Positions 1 through 12,867 of a stretch of DNA of 64,000 bases are shown here, in pieces. The notes under the pieces are model-generated. The model made no database searches and was not told the origin of the DNA. It was given only the letters and a program-made list of their open reading frames with translations. This stretch comes from Elysia chlorotica (Eukaryota > Mollusca > Gastropoda > Plakobranchidae): contig RQTK01000006.1 of assembly GCA_003991915.1 (NCBI GenBank), forward strand, positions 481,460 to 545,459. Reading direction: 5' to 3'. A program made the position numbers and the translations under genes. The first letter of the stretch is position 1. Every line of letters starts with the position of its first letter.

Positions 1-169
1 TATTTTATTCATATTTTTCATTTTACAGAAGTCACGAAATTTTGTGCTATAATTATAATCACATTTGATGATATATTTTATGTCTTCATTTAACAGTTCA
101 GAAATCAAGAAACCTCATGATATAATTATAAAAATATTTTATATTAGCTTTTCTCTATGACTTCTTTAG

Positions 170-303
170 ATACAACACCCACGGTATGGTCACTGCGGAA
201 CAGGAAGTCGTGGAAATGGAGAACGCCGTGCTGCGTAACTATGGCAACGGCATGGCGTCCCTGACCTCTTTTCTTGACTCGCCCTCCTTGGAGCGGACGG
301 TCG
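170..303 (+). CDS. Internal exon 1 (visible) of unidentified scaffold-like gene
   Basis: The segment begins after a pyrimidine-rich acceptor (ending cttctttag) and ends at a strong donor (gtgagt). Read from base 171 it is open for 44 codons and leaves one G, so the intron is phase 1. The peptide starts near YNTHGMVTAEQEVVEMENAV, acidic and helix-like, then turns Ser/Leu-rich (SFLDSPSLERTV). I see no named domain. The leftover G joins the first two bases of the exon at 10914 to make GAG. A minus-strand open frame overlaps it, but the splice signals and the phase chain favour plus. Upstream exons lie outside the window. Confidence 0.7.
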
Positions 304-2239
304 GTGAGTAATACATTCGGTAGCAGTATACAGGCTGAGACAGAAGTCATGATTGTGTGGTAGCATGACAATAATGTCAGAATTTAGCCTGCGATACAGA
401 GTTTTTGTTGTAGAGGGGCGTTAAGAAACCACAAGACACAGGAAGAGAGAAAAATATAATGAAGAGAGAATCGGAGATATATCAGAAAATGAGCACTAAA
501 GTGAGAGAAAAACAGGAATTGAGGGTGGCTTTGAAAGAGTGGTTGATCCCCGAAGACGAAATAAAAGAAGTGATAATTCCAAGATGGGATATATATGGCG
601 CACTGGTCACTTATACATGTTACAGCAATGACTTGTTGAACACAATGCCCATATACCCAAACACATCGTTAGTTAAACCTGTACATACAGCCCAACTATA
701 CCTGTATATATCGCCGTCGTGACCTGTACATGATTATCGAACGATTATGTATACGGTTATACCTGTATGAATCGCCCCCTACATATTATCCTTCGTCATA
801 ACCTGTCCACATCGCCCAATAACATGTAATACCTGGACATAGGGCTGATCGAAATTCAATCGCTGCTGTAGATCGTCAGAGCAGATCCCGCCGATGTAGG
901 TAGAAGTAGATCTCGGGGGATAACCGAGTTACTGTAGATCGGACGCGGAGTCGGCTGGCACGGAATGGCACCGCTACTGTACAGAGCTGATGGGGGAGGG
1001 CAGGCGTGAGCGGCAGTCGTGAGCAGTTCGAGAGGATCTCTCGTGAGCGGGCTGGAGTTGCCAGCAGGAAATTGTCAGTTGAGCGCTGATCTGTCACGCG
1101 CTCTCACCGTCTCAGCCAGGCCTATGGAATTGAGATCTAAAATATTCTGGGACGGTCTATACTTTTTGACACAACAGTGCGTTCTACCGGATTTTCCCGT
1201 CTCTATCACGATTTTCACCCTGCAATTATTGATTCAATATTTTGTTTTCTTTTCGGCAAGAGGTAGCAACAATGTGTGTTTCCATTGAAGAGCTGGATTT
1301 TATTATGCAATACTTTTGAAAAAAAAACACCTCATTTAATTGGAAAAGTTATTGGATTGAAAAACAAAACCTTTCATCTTTAAGTTGCCAAGATAATGCT
1401 CACATATTTGCCCCTGATTCTAGAGTAGCGAATGATATTTGTAGGCTTTTATTAGGAGCCCGTACTTTAATAATAATTCTGGTACTTTAAAAAAAATTAG
1501 CTTAATTGTAATTATATTACAAATTCTCATTGTACACTAGCTTGTTTGTAACGTCTTGCATAACTTATATTAAAAACAAACAATATAGCAAAACAAATAC
1601 CAAGGTGACATTTACTATATACTATAATGTGCCACGCAGTGATAGAAAAAGACGAGTATTGAAAACCACATTATGAGGTCCTAATATCCCACTTACCTGT
1701 GACGAACAGAATAACCCTACACTCCCTGATAACAAATCTGGAGGATATGATACAGCTAAGGCTTATTACGTCAGGATAACGTCTTGGAATGCCGATCTAA
1801 ACGTGGTGTAGAAACATAATACTGCTATTACCTATAACTATGATCTGAGTAAATGCATTAAACGTGTATATTTCGCAATGCTCACTGGTGGTTCTAAAAG
1901 TGTTGGCGCGACAGACAAACCGAGTCAAACTGCTTTCACATCAAATGGACGTGTGAGTTTGGACTGTGCCCAGCTGACGTTATGACGGCATATTTCACAC
2001 ATTAAAACTTTACTCCGGTGTCAACCCTCTGGACTACCCCGTGTATCAATTCTGTTGTGGCAGGGTTACTTAAACACCACCCTTGGTCTTCATGCGACTA
2101 TTACAACAAACATGAACGATTCTCCTGTGAGACCTTATCGCCTGTCTGTTTCTTTTGATTTATTTCATTTTCATTCCTGGGTAGGTAGTTTACGAAATTT
2201 TTTTTTTAATATAGACTGAGCAGGATTTATTTGTTTGGT

Positions 2240-2500
2240 TTGTCAGTTTCTTATGGCCCACCGTTAGCAAGTAGGCTCTATCGTGAACGAATCCCAAGAC
2301 TAATGTCTGGCAAATTTACGTGCTTCCACACAGGAATAGCGTCGAGATACCAGGACTTCTGTCTCAGTCTGTCGTTCTTATGACACCGGCCCAAACAATA
2401 TGAAACGAAATCCGACACATATTGGCGGCATGATGTCAGACAGAAGCCGGGATGTTTTGTTTGAAGGCGAACGCTCTACCACTTGAGCCAGCTCGTCTTC
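2240..2500 (-). repeat. Degenerate tRNA-derived SINE
   Basis: Order and wording match the intact minus-strand element at 32383-32639: a tail-like start, then a piece resembling 'gtctggcaaattta', then 'cttctgtctcagtc', 'gacaccggcccaaaca', and a minus-sense tRNA-like head (gctctaccacttgagccagc) near 2472. Many substitutions indicate an old copy. Confidence 0.55.
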
Positions 2501-3643
2501 TCCGTTCTCCCTGACTGTAGTGGACTAGCAATATCCAGCCCTGGGCTTCGAGGCCTCTGATTGGCTGAATGTGACCTGACAATGCGCCACTAACGGCCTG
2601 TTGAGCTTATTGTCTGGATGCTTTCAGTCGGGAAAACCCAGAGAATTGTTAAATTTTCCTCGCTTGTGTAACCGTCCTGTCTGCTTTCACTCTTTATTGC
2701 ATGGTCTATTAAAGCTGTGTCTGTTCCTTTGTTTTCTCCCCCCCTCCCCACCCTTACCGTTATTCCGCCCCTTTAGTTTTTCTCCCTGTGTCCACTGTAT
2801 TATGGGACATCCCGCCTGCTCTTCTCTATTCTTCTACACTACGCCACCTTTCATCTTCATACAGAATTTTCTGTAAAGGTAACAACTGGAAATTGTATAC
2901 ATGTCCAGCCGTAATCGTTGTATTAAATGGTTGGAGAACCGCCCAGGCACCCCCCCCCCCCTTGCAAGTTGGCGGCGATGTAGAGTGCGCTATTTCTAAC
3001 CAGGAAGGCCTGAATTCGTGTCCAGTCAGGCCAATGTATGACCATATTAGGACAGAAGTCTTGCCTCTTTGTTAGACTGCACGAAAAACTGTAAGGCCTT
3101 CGGGCTCAGTCCATGAAAATTTATTACTCGCCAAAAAAAAGTGTCAAATACGTATTTCTTTACACAAAATAGAGTTGCTAGCCATTTTAGATATTTTTTG
3201 TAGCCATGATGGGCGAATTGTTTAAAAATAAAAATATCTGAGCGGTTCTAGAGGAGTTTATTTACGTTTGAGAAAAGTTGAGATCTAAGTGGAAAGTGAT
3301 AGTTTGAGTGAATATAGTGTGAACTTTGTAAAAGTTACCCCTTTGGAATGGATACAAAGCCAAAGAATGAAAAAGCCAAATAGTGTCAGGGCTAATCTTT
3401 AAATTTGGACAATGTCTATAGTGGTGGGTAACAATTATAGCCAACCTTCAAATTGGTTAAAAAGAAGCCGAAGCGTTTAATTAATAAAATTGTTTGTTTA
3501 TGTCATTAAAAACAGTAAACGCTTTTTAGTTTACTTAAGTTATTGAAGTTAAAAACTGGCCAGTGACATTAATGTTTTTTTTACGAATATTTTCTTCCAT
3601 TGATCCATTACGTTAATAGTGAATTGCTGAAATTTGCTTTTAA

Positions 3644-3646
<3 letters not shown>

Positions 3647-3686
<40 letters not shown>

Positions 3687-3800
3687 TTCTTTCTTTCTTC
3701 CATTCTTTCTCTCTCTACCTCTCTATCTCTACCTATCGCTCAATCTCTATCTCTCTCTCTATCTTTCTCTTTCTCTCTCTCTCCCTCTCTCTCTTTCTCG
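3647..3800 (+). repeat. (CT)n-rich microsatellite
   Basis: About 150 bp of nearly pure pyrimidine, mostly CT with CTTT and CTAT interruptions. The Leu/Ser repeat reading frames across it are artefacts. Confidence 0.95.
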
Positions 3801-4780
3801 CTGGCTCGCTCTTTCCCTACCCTCATAAGACGAGCCCCCATAACCTCATTAGGATTGCTGTGATGAGTATTGCAACATGCATGCTTGTGAACAGAGCTGT
3901 GCAATTACTCACAGGACTCCCTACAGTCAGTGACTGCGCTCACCATCTGGCAGATCCATTGATTAAGCTATCGACTAAAACTACGAGACTTACACTTTAA
4001 CACCTGGAGTAGGTATATCGTCGAATTCATTTTTTTTAATAAATAGAAAAAAAAACACCCCCTTTATCCAAACAGCCTAAGACTCAGAGCCCTTTTAATG
4101 AAAAGTAAATAATAATAAAGTGCATTTTTCTCTGATTACATATTTAAAAACATAAAATATCCTAGAACTTTAAGTACACAGGTATGAAGAAGCATAGACT
4201 TAGAATACTGGTTGTTTTATTGCAATTATTTATGACGTAGTGCGAGGGAAAGGGCACTGCTGTGGACTAAAAATACATGATAAAAACCATGGGCTCAAGA
4301 TACAGCTACTATAAAGCTCGGGATAGATCAATCGAAAAAAAAAAACGACACAAGCTCGATATACCGGCTACACTCTACAAAAAGCCTGACATTTCCCAAC
4401 TGTATTAGGTTGATGTTTTGCTTCTCCGATCGTCAAGACGCTGCGTCAATGGCTGTTAAAGCTAAACGGCCATTCAAGTGTGCCAAAGCAGTGCAGGAAA
4501 ATGCGTAAAATGCACTATTTAATAAGGTTGACATAAAGCAAAAACTCCCAGCGATCCAGTCGTGTTGAGCGTTGTAGAGGCCTGACGATACAGGGACTTA
4601 TTATTGTTAACAAAGGCGAAAGGTAAGGCAATCTTCACCAGCGTCCATTCGTATGTCTATCTTACATTTATGTATATAGTGCTGATGTTGGGCGTTACAC
4701 CAACTCAACTCTACAGTTATGTAGCCATATGTAAGGGCCGGTGTGTAGAATACATATCCAATGAAGTTTTAGGACGTTCA

Positions 4781-4782
4781 AC

Positions 4783-4839
<57 letters not shown>
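4781..4839 (+). repeat. (GA)n microsatellite
   Basis: Nearly pure GA dinucleotide repeat with one AAAG interruption at the left end. Confidence 0.95.
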
Positions 4840-4843
<4 letters not shown>

Positions 4844-5299
4844 TGCTCTATCTCTCTCCATTTAAAGGAGCCAATGAGCAATAAGGAATCCCCAAGCTCA
4901 AGGGGCTTCATTGTGTGATTGGTCACCGTGTTGTGACTCGCAAAGCGTGTGATATGCGTGTTTGGGGCGGAACGTTCAGAGAATGAATGATATACATGAA
5001 CAGCGTATTCCACGTACTACCTGGGAACCATCGATCTAAGGCCTCTTACGTCGTCTCGGTCTCGAGCTAATTTGCCAGCAACATCGGTAGGATTGCGAAA
5101 ACAAACATTTGTCTTGGCGTTTGAATGTTACGTAACTTCAGTTCATTGATTTTTTCGCAATTTGCCTCAGTGTTTTAAACGGCTATCAGACGTTTTCACA
5201 GAAACATGAACAATTAACCATAAGGTGTTTTTCAAAGGATACTTTTTTCTCGGAGCTAAGCGGAGGAACAGTTTTGTTTGGTGGCCTGGTTGATTGCTT

Positions 5300-5560
5300 T
5301 GTGGCTTCTTTCCAACGCCAGGAACTAGGCTGTATCGTGGAGAGGTCGCAGGACGAACAGCTGACAATTTGACAAGCTAAGCTGCCATACTGAGGCAGAG
5401 CGTGGAGACTAGGGCGTCTGTGTCAGCCGGTCACATTTCACTGGCACCGACCAAACACATTGAGGACAGAATTCGTCAACCTTGAATGATGATAAACCTA
5501 GGGACGTCACGACTAGAAACTCATCACTCTACCAGTAAAACCAGCTCGCCCCCGGGAACA
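5300..5560 (-). repeat. Degenerate tRNA-derived SINE
   Basis: Contains family landmarks in minus sense: 'ggctgtatcgtgga', 'agctgacaattt', 'gtctgtgtcagccggtcaca', 'ggcaccgaccaaaca', then a minus-sense tRNA-like head (cactctaccagtaaaaccag) near 5526. It is the same family as the intact copy at 32383-32639, with many substitutions. Confidence 0.6.
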
Positions 5561-6669
5561 GCGTAGTTTGATTTACTGTCAGATCTGGTCACCGTAATAC
5601 ATGGGAGCTGTGACGTATAAACCAACTTTGTCTTTGTGCTTACTACCATAGCCGTCCGTAAGAATGCTATCTGTTAAGGGCAAACCCATCTGGGGTTCAA
5701 ACCTCAATCCCCTGCTCGCCGATCAAAAGCACTAGTAACTGAGCTATATATTAACGCCAATTGCTCATCTTTAAGTGTACCTGGTGGCTTTTTCCTGTCT
5801 TGCATAAATGCCAGCTATCTGGCGTAGCTCCACAGAACCCGAAGTTTACAGCACTCGGCGAACTAAGGTTGTGCAATTTAATAGTGATACAGAAATCCAC
5901 GTGAAGAGCTAGACGAGTGTACATGTTTCCGTGTACAATATTATCTCAGCGCCACTAAGCCTCTATTGTGTGCACATCAATCATTCATATTTTAAAACGT
6001 TTACTCAACAAATTTCCTTATTTATTTTTATGTAATGATCATTCAAATCGTAATAAGTAGATGAATTATTTGACAACTGCGTGTGGACACTAGATGCCCT
6101 AAGTACAACATTAGGATAGCTTACGACTCGTCGCAAGCCTTATTATTCGCATGTACATTCGCTGTACTTACGGCACTAAAGAGGTATTGAATACATACTT
6201 ATGGCTTGGAAGAAGAAATCTACTTATCGAAGCATCTAGGTCTAATTTTAGCATTAATTTTGTCCGCTCGCTGAGGAAAGTCTCGAAATGGGTGTATTTC
6301 ACGATAGTATGGTGATCTTGTGAGATATTCGGTCTTTCCATCTATTTTAAAGTCTTTGGTAATGCACCAACCAGTAACATTCCCGAGATCTATGAGGTTA
6401 TCTTAAATTTAAAAAGAAAAACAGTATGAAGGTATGTCATCGAATCCCGTACCGACCAGCCAGTCTCATAGGGTGTCAAGTATAACGAAGAATTAGATCT
6501 ATACGCCTGACTGTGACATTTAAATATATAGTAAGTTTTGCTTCTAGATAAAGTTATTCTTTATAGTTAGTACAATAAATCCTTAGATCTAGATGGTACT
6601 GAGTGTGCATCGAAATTGAAAGTTTAACAGAGGCAGGAGAACCGAGGCGTAGGAAACTCAATCTTTAAA

Positions 6670-6690
6670 GGGGGGGGGGGGGGGGGGGGG
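6670..6690 (+). repeat. Poly-G run (21 bp)
   Basis: Uninterrupted G homopolymer, able to form G-quadruplex on this strand. Its true length is uncertain in any assembly. Confidence 0.9.
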
Positions 6691-7996
6691 TGCACGAAAG
6701 TTGAAATATACAGAAAAATCAAAGGAAAAAATACTGACACTTAGAAAGAACAGTGCGCACAAGATGAAACGTAAAGAAATCAAAGGGAAAAAAGGACTGA
6801 CACGTAGAAAGAACTAAACGTAGAGATAAGACAGAAAGGGTGAACAAGAGCAGCAGAGGATGGATCTAGTTTTTGTTTGTTGCCCCAAGTCTTGGCTAAA
6901 GTTATGAAGCTTACCTGCCGTGGGACGTCTTGCTATCATCCGAATCATCCAGTTTTATTGTTTTACCTTTGGCAAACTCACCGGGGAACTACAGAGCATG
7001 GGTACATCTAATGGACGCGGGAATCGAAAAATAACAACAATCAGAATTAGCAATAACAAAGCGAGATAGGGAAAATATAAAAAAAAAAAAATAACCCAAC
7101 GAAAAAGTGAGACTGCGGGATTGTTTTGTATAATACACTAGTTCCATCCAAATGGACTTCGTTTCTTACTCTACGCGTCTATTGACGGCAATTAGGCGAT
7201 ATATCGCGGACAGATCCCCAAACTACTGTATGGTAACTTAGGACTGCTGCCACACATACCAAGGTTATTAAGTACACAGATCCAAGCAACTTAACCAAGC
7301 ACTAAGTGTTCTAGTAAATTGTAAGAACAACCCTTAGTTGGGGGTCCTAAGTTTACAACCCCTTTGTACTGTCTATCCCAGATTTTCTGTTCCAGGCGGT
7401 CTAAGAAGAAATAAGACGGTCAGATTGGGATTAGTTGCCGTGATGAAAATCATCGCTACGGGTTTTTTTTCTCGTTACATAACTTTTCATAGTGTGTATT
7501 TTGTGCGTGGTCTCCCTAGGAACTTTTCTTTTCATCCCCTCTCTATCCATCCACATAATTATGCGATCTTTCCTTAGCCCAACTGCTCGGTATATTTCAG
7601 GTGCCATTCTCTAAAGGATTTTTTTGGTAATGAATTTTTTTGTTCGTTTGATTTCTTTTAACTTCACTCCCACGGCAAATGGTAAAACAACATCTATTCG
7701 GAGACGAGCATGATTTTCCATTTCTGCCACAAGAGCAGAGAACTGATGCTCCGCCAGAGTGCTCGACCTATCTTGTTACTCCTCATGGAGCACGGCTATG
7801 ATCGCATAGACTGCGCTCCCCCTTACACATAATGACTTTGGTAATTATGTTATATGGCCATATGCACTCTTTCATTACCAACTTCTTAGGAAGTGGCTGG
7901 TGATCTGGTTATATGTTCATCATCGCTCTGTCTGCTTCCTTCTATCTCTGCCTCTCGCCCTCTCTACCCCTCTCTTTGTTTGTCTTTTCGTCTGTC

Positions 7997-8065
7997 NNNN
8001 NNNNNNNNNNNNNNNNNNNNNNNNNNNNNNNNNNNNNNNNNNNNNNNNNNNNNNNNNNNNNNNNN
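7997..8065. other. Assembly gap (69 N)
   Basis: Run of N between CT-rich sequence and a C run (8066-8085) followed by (CT)n. The gap lies in a simple repeat, so its size may not be real. Confidence 1.
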
Positions 8066-8098
8066 CCCCCCCCCCCCCCCCCCCCTCTCTCTCTCTCT

Positions 8099-8155
<57 letters not shown>

Positions 8156-8158
8156 TAA
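8066..8158 (+). repeat. Poly-C followed by (CT)n
   Basis: About 20 C, then roughly 70 bp of CT repeat, directly right of the gap. Confidence 0.95.
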
Positions 8159-8189
8159 TTAAATTGAATTGACTGAAAAGAAAGTCAAA

Positions 8190-8640
8190 TCTTTAGTAAC
8201 TGATATGAAACATATGTTATGTGCAAATGGATTTGGCCATGTCTGGATGTTTGAATGTGTAGGCAATGAAACTCTTCCTTTGAATCCTGGATCTGTATTG
8301 AAACATATCTGTTGAGTAATTGGTTAGCAACTAAAAACTGCTTTATCAAAACTTCGACTTTGTGTAACAGAGCTAAATTGTCACAAATGACACTTCACTG
8401 CAAATGTGCCCAGTATGTAACACAGATAAAGAAGATGAATACCACGTTTTAATGATTTGTAAACCATACGAGGATCTTCGAACCATGTTCATCCCTCCTA
8501 AATACTTTTCAATTAGAAATAGAAGTACATTAAGAGTACTTATGTCAAACAGTTATCTTCATTTCAAATTTTGCCATGTATTTCAACAGGTGTTGAAGCT
8601 AAGAAAATCATTTATATAAGATGCCAGTCCTTTGTGTTAT
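8190..8640 (+). pseudogene. 3' remnant of a LINE (non-LTR retrotransposon) ORF
   Basis: The open stretch 8404-8619 begins CPVCNTDKEDEYHVLMICKP, the Cys/His cluster and DEYHxLxxC pattern found at the C-terminus of many animal LINE polyproteins. Just upstream, in shifted frames with stops, is CANGFGHVW near 8218-8245, like the 'GFGxVW' motif that precedes that cluster, and later LSKLRLCVTEL, like the 'LSKFR' part. The reverse transcriptase itself is missing and stops and shifts break the frame, so this is a dead 5'-truncated copy. An AT-rich 3' tail continues to about 8760. The clade cannot be fixed from so little. Confidence 0.65.
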
Positions 8641-9532
8641 GAAGTTTTTGTTTCTTATTTCGTTATAATCCTGATAAAATAAATTGTTATTCTGGGAGAA
8701 TTATATTCTCTCTTTTCTTTGCATTTAAAAAAAATAATATTTAGACCAAATTACATAGTTTACTAATTCGGCTTCAAATTGCCAGTACTAATTACCAAAT
8801 TGAAACATTATTTATCACTAAAGTATGAAAAGTTTTATAACTTAGATGAAACGACAGAGAGAGCTAACTGAAAGTGAAGTTAGAATTCTTTTCCTTTTTT
8901 TTTCTTTTACACTGTAACATCTGAAATCTTGTCATGTTTGTTTAGGGTGCCCAACGAGGGGGGCAGATTGTTTATCTTATAACTACACTGTGCTTGATTC
9001 ATATTCGAAAGTATGCAATAATATTTAGGGTTTTAAGACATAAACATTGATTGGATGAGGAGGTAAATCTACCAAACCAAACTATTTGCATCTTTAGCAG
9101 CGGAATCGACTGCCACCTGTAGCCCCTATTGGCGTCAGGTGAGTTACGTGCATTTCGAAATGGTCAATTCGTCCTTAGGACCAAAAGTTATGTCGTTGAG
9201 TTAATTGGCTCTGGCATGTATTGACTGGTCAGACTTCCTGTGTTAACTTTTATTTCCCTTGCGTCGGTTGTTTTTTCAGCGCCAGTCCAGTAACGGTCCA
9301 ATTAGGGCCCAGAATCGATGGAACTGATCATATTGTATCAATAGTGCAAAAGGACGAAATATCCGAGGCACGTAAAAGCACAATCTTTTTTATCACCGAT
9401 GTGTTTTTGTATCAATTAGGGAATCGAGTTTCACCCTCACCCTTTGACAGAGTAACTAAGGGTTTGCACTACTTTCCTCGTTGTGAGTTCAGAACCTCAG
9501 CTAAACATTTGGAGCTGGATGGGTGAATGATT

Positions 9533-9690
9533 GAGTTGGTTTCCTAACGCCCCTTGTAAGTTGGAGTGGTCCTAGAACTAACCTCTGACAATTTTATACG
9601 CTGCCGCACATAGGCATTGCGGGGATGACATGACCCCTGTCTCAGCCAGTCACTTAGTTTGTGATAATACTGACACAGATGCAACCTGTA
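9533..9690 (-). repeat. Degenerate SINE (tail and body part)
   Basis: Matches the SINE body in minus sense: 'ctgacaattttatacgctgc', 'ggatgacatgacccctgtct', 'cagccagtcac', 'actgacacag'. The tRNA-like head is unclear; a CT tract (9739-9796) follows. Confidence 0.6.
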
Positions 9691-9738
9691 GGGAACCCAA
9701 TGAAATCGTTGACTAACGCTCTAATGTTTGCGACAGTC

Positions 9739-9756
9739 TCTTTCTCTCTCTCTCAC

Positions 9757-9796
<40 letters not shown>
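9739..9796 (+). repeat. (CT)n microsatellite
   Basis: About 55 bp of CT repeat with minor CACT interruptions. Confidence 0.95.
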
Positions 9797-10913
9797 CTCC
9801 CGAGCTGGTTGGTTACACTCAGGTTCCAGAGCTAAGATTTTCGTCCTCGCCTCATTCCAGGGATGGCACCCAACAACCTCTCAATAATGGACCGTTGAAA
9901 TAACCGGTGTTTAAAATGGGCGCTATTTTTCTTACTTATGAACAGTTTTTAACAACTTTGATTTGTCAAAATTCGAGTTTCAACTGTTAAGTATCAGCTG
10001 CACGTGTGGCTATCTTTAACACAGATCGGTTTTAATCTACTTTATCGTTTCGGTATAGTCTGCCTGCTCATTAGTTCATCGCTTCAGCGATACACCGGTC
10101 TAGTACTCTACAGTGTGATCTTTGATTAGTTTTATGCCCCCAGATTTCCCAAGGATTCTTATACGGAGACTGGTACGCCAGCTGAGGTTGTAACCACGGA
10201 TCTTCCGCTATCAGTGAAGTGCGCTAGCCGATTGGGCTACCAGCGCCTCTGTTAAGGCACTGGGTGGCCTTGTTTTCTCTGTATGGTTCGCTGGGTTCTT
10301 TTTTTTTGGGCCGATTTATTTCCTATACGCTGACAGGCGGCATTGATGGACGATAAAACTTAAAAAGCCAATTCGAAGACAAGGCATGATAGATCTTAGC
10401 CGAGTCCATTTTACTGCCATGAGGCTAGTCTTCGAATGTAGGATTTCCTAATTTCCGTAGTGTCTTAGCCGAGCGACTAGTTTTCATTTTTATAACCGTC
10501 CACTGCTCTGTTTAAGGTGTGCAGTGACACAAACAGAGCCGGCCTTCTGACACTGACAGGCGTCCCACACAAAGACACACATTCCCACAGCCCGGCTTTA
10601 CCTTCAGCGCCGGAAGGCTGACAACTTTGGCATTTGAGGATGTTCACAGCTCGAACTTACTGTTAAATCAATAACAAAATCTAAATAAATACCGCTTTTC
10701 AAAGTTTTGTTACTTTTCTCCCCGTTTAATTTTCCCGTGAACTGGTCATAAACCTAGTGTCTGGCTATGCTACGAGCTGCCAGATAAAATTTAATACAGA
10801 GAGGGGAAACCAAGACTTCTATTTCAACCAGTATTATGCTGACCCAAACATTACGCAACAAAAATACTTTTTTAGCCATACTGAAGACATGTTGACATTG
10901 TTTTGTCCCCCAG

Positions 10914-11042
10914 AGAACGAGATCAACTTCCTGCGCGAGACGGAGGAGATGATGCGAGTCCAGCACGGGCTGGTCCCCGCGGGCTCTCAGTACAGCAGCG
11001 ACTGGCCCAGACCCGGGGCCGCGGGACTGCAGCACCTGCCTG
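10914..11042 (+). CDS. Internal exon 2 of unidentified scaffold-like gene
   Basis: Acceptor is a T/C-rich tract ending in cccccag at 10913; donor is gtcagt at 11043. Phase is 1 in and 1 out, fitting both neighbours. The 43 residues start with the charged, helix-prone stretch ENEINFLRETEEMMRVQHG, which could be a short coiled-coil or docking helix, and end in a Gly/Pro/Ser-rich linker (SSDWPRPGAAGLQHLP). It is much GC-richer than the flanks. The same frame stays open upstream to 10757, but the acceptor and the phase match favour 10914. No family recognised. Confidence 0.8.
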
Positions 11043-11056
11043 GTCAGTCATGGGTT

Positions 11057-11130
11057 TTTGTTGATGTTGCTGCTGTTGTTGTTGTTGTTGTTGTTGGTGG
11101 TGGTGGTGTTGTTGTTGATGTTGCTTTTGT

Positions 11131-11177
<47 letters not shown>

Positions 11178-11450
11178 ATGTTAGTGCTGTTGTTATGGTT
11201 GTTGTTGATGTTAGTGCTGTTGTTATTGTTGCTGCTGTTATTATTGTTGTTGTTACTGCTGTTGTTCCGGTTGTTGTTGTTGCCGTTTTTTTGGTTAATT
11301 CGTTGTTGTTGTTGCTGCTATTTTTCTTGTTTTTTACTATCGTTGTTGTCTTGCTGCTGTTTTTGTCGTAATTGCTGCTGCTGCTGTTGTTATTGTTGTT
11401 GTTGTTGTTGTTGTTGTCGCTGTTGCTAGTTCTGTTGAAATTGTTATTGT
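11057..11450 (+). repeat. Imperfect (TTG)n / (GTT)n array
   Basis: About 390 bp of TTG repeats with ATG, CTG, GTG and TTA variants. It starts about 15 bp after the exon 2 donor. Poly-Val, Leu or Cys reading frames through it are artefacts. Confidence 0.9.
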
Positions 11451-12599
11451 TGGAGATATCGCAGGGACAACATCTTACTGGGAACGGATTGTAGATGTTA
11501 TTGGGCTGGAGTCAAACAACCAGTGTCAGTTGCATTGACTATATCTCACACCTGATAAATGGCAACTTTTTGCGGTGATTGAATTAGATTAAGATTGGGT
11601 AGATCACCGAGAGAATTATTTTAAAGTAGAACTTGCTAGTAACTAAAGTTTGAGGTAGTGGTGCGCACCAATCATCAGAAATAGGCAAGTCAATACGATC
11701 CAAAAATGTTAGTGTATTTTGTGGCATGAACAGATTATTATTATTTTTTTTTTTTATTAGAAACCATTATGTGTCACAAATCATTGACAAATCATCTGAT
11801 CTGGGAAAGAAAAACACAAAGCACTCGGCTAGTTTTCTATTACTACTTATGCATGTACCAGCTTGACTATAGAATGCTTGAAGTAAATGTGGGTAAAAAT
11901 ATGATAGTAGCCCAAAATATCTATAATATTTGGCCAGTTTTTAGACCCAACAGAACTCAATGTGTCAATTCCAAACGGAGAATGTTGGTAGTAGTTTAAA
12001 ACGTAGGATTTTCTGCACCTCACTGAAAAGCACCACCGTCTGAGTTATCATCCGCCATGAGAATTTTCATAGCTGTATGGACCCGGAAAATAAAAAAAAA
12101 TAACCCAAAAGTCATGGTCAATTATGTTCAAACTGCTTTATAGGAATGTAGGCGGATGCAGACTTAGTTTCCTCCTTTAGTTCGGGCTGTTCGCGCTGCT
12201 TTAAAAAAACAAACATTTTGAGCGCTGTTTGGAATTTCTGGTCGCTTTCTCAGCCGCAGGATGGGTGTATCTCTTGGTGAGTTTTACGTACTATGATTTA
12301 GGTTTAGCAAAGGAATCTTTTCTGAAGCGAGGCGACCACCCAAGGTTTGAAACTCTGGTCTTCTGTTTGTAAGTCCAGAGCACTAACAACTTGGCTTTCC
12401 CATTTGGCCTGAGTCGAGTCAGATTCTCGTGTGGTTTTAAAGGATTAAGAATTCCTTACGGTACCTTAAAATGCCTGGATTGATTTGTTTTCTAAAAAAA
12501 CCAAGCTGCCTGTAAGTCGAGGTCTCGAGCTGTTTTTAATGAAAAGAAAACAAAGGTGAGATCGATCACGATCTGTTTAGATTTGGCTGTTAAGAGGCC

Positions 12600-12867
12600 G
12601 ACCGAGGTAAGTGATGACCAAACTCCAGCCAGGCGAGTGTGGCGAGCTAGAGGCAGAGCGGCGGAGAGCCTTGGGTTCCAATCAATAGACCTGGTTAGCC
12701 AAGCTAGGCCCACGATGCTTATCTCCATCGATTTCAACCAGCGAAAGGAAAAAACAAAGCCATTCAAGTAGACTCAACATCCAGAAATCTAAGAGGCCTC
12801 GGGAACTTTCGAAAGCTTCAAACGGAAATCACGGTTATCTTAACTCTCGAGGGATATTTCATTTAAT
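12600..12867 (+). repeat. tRNA-like SINE, copy 1
   Basis: A tRNA-like head (gtgtggcgagctagaggcag, then 'gagcggcggagag' and 'cttgggttccaatc') resembles an A box and B box. It is followed by a body ending in 'gggatatttcatttaat'. The part 12670-12867 reappears at 15931-16127 with about three differences over ~198 bp, so both copies are recent. Confidence 0.65.

Larger units (their letters stand above)
304..10913 (+). other. Intron 1 (10.6 kb)
   Basis: Between two phase-1 exon borders. It holds CT tracts near 3647-3793, a GA tract at 4781-4839, a G run at 6670-6690, a gap at 7997-8065, decayed SINEs near 2240, 5300 and 9533, tRNA-like fragments (for example 10160-10250, minus sense) and a LINE 3' remnant at 8190-8640. 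Elsewhere (459-2230, 5570-6660, 6700-7900, 9800-10740) I see AT-rich unique sequence without convincing exons. Confidence 0.6.

Noticed and set aside
459-722. 87-residue open frame with charged start
   Set aside because: No acceptor or donor that fits the phase chain, AT-rich composition, and no family resemblance.
9221-9526. 101-residue open frame on plus strand
   Set aside because: No domain, no coding-like composition and no splice signals; intron sequence.
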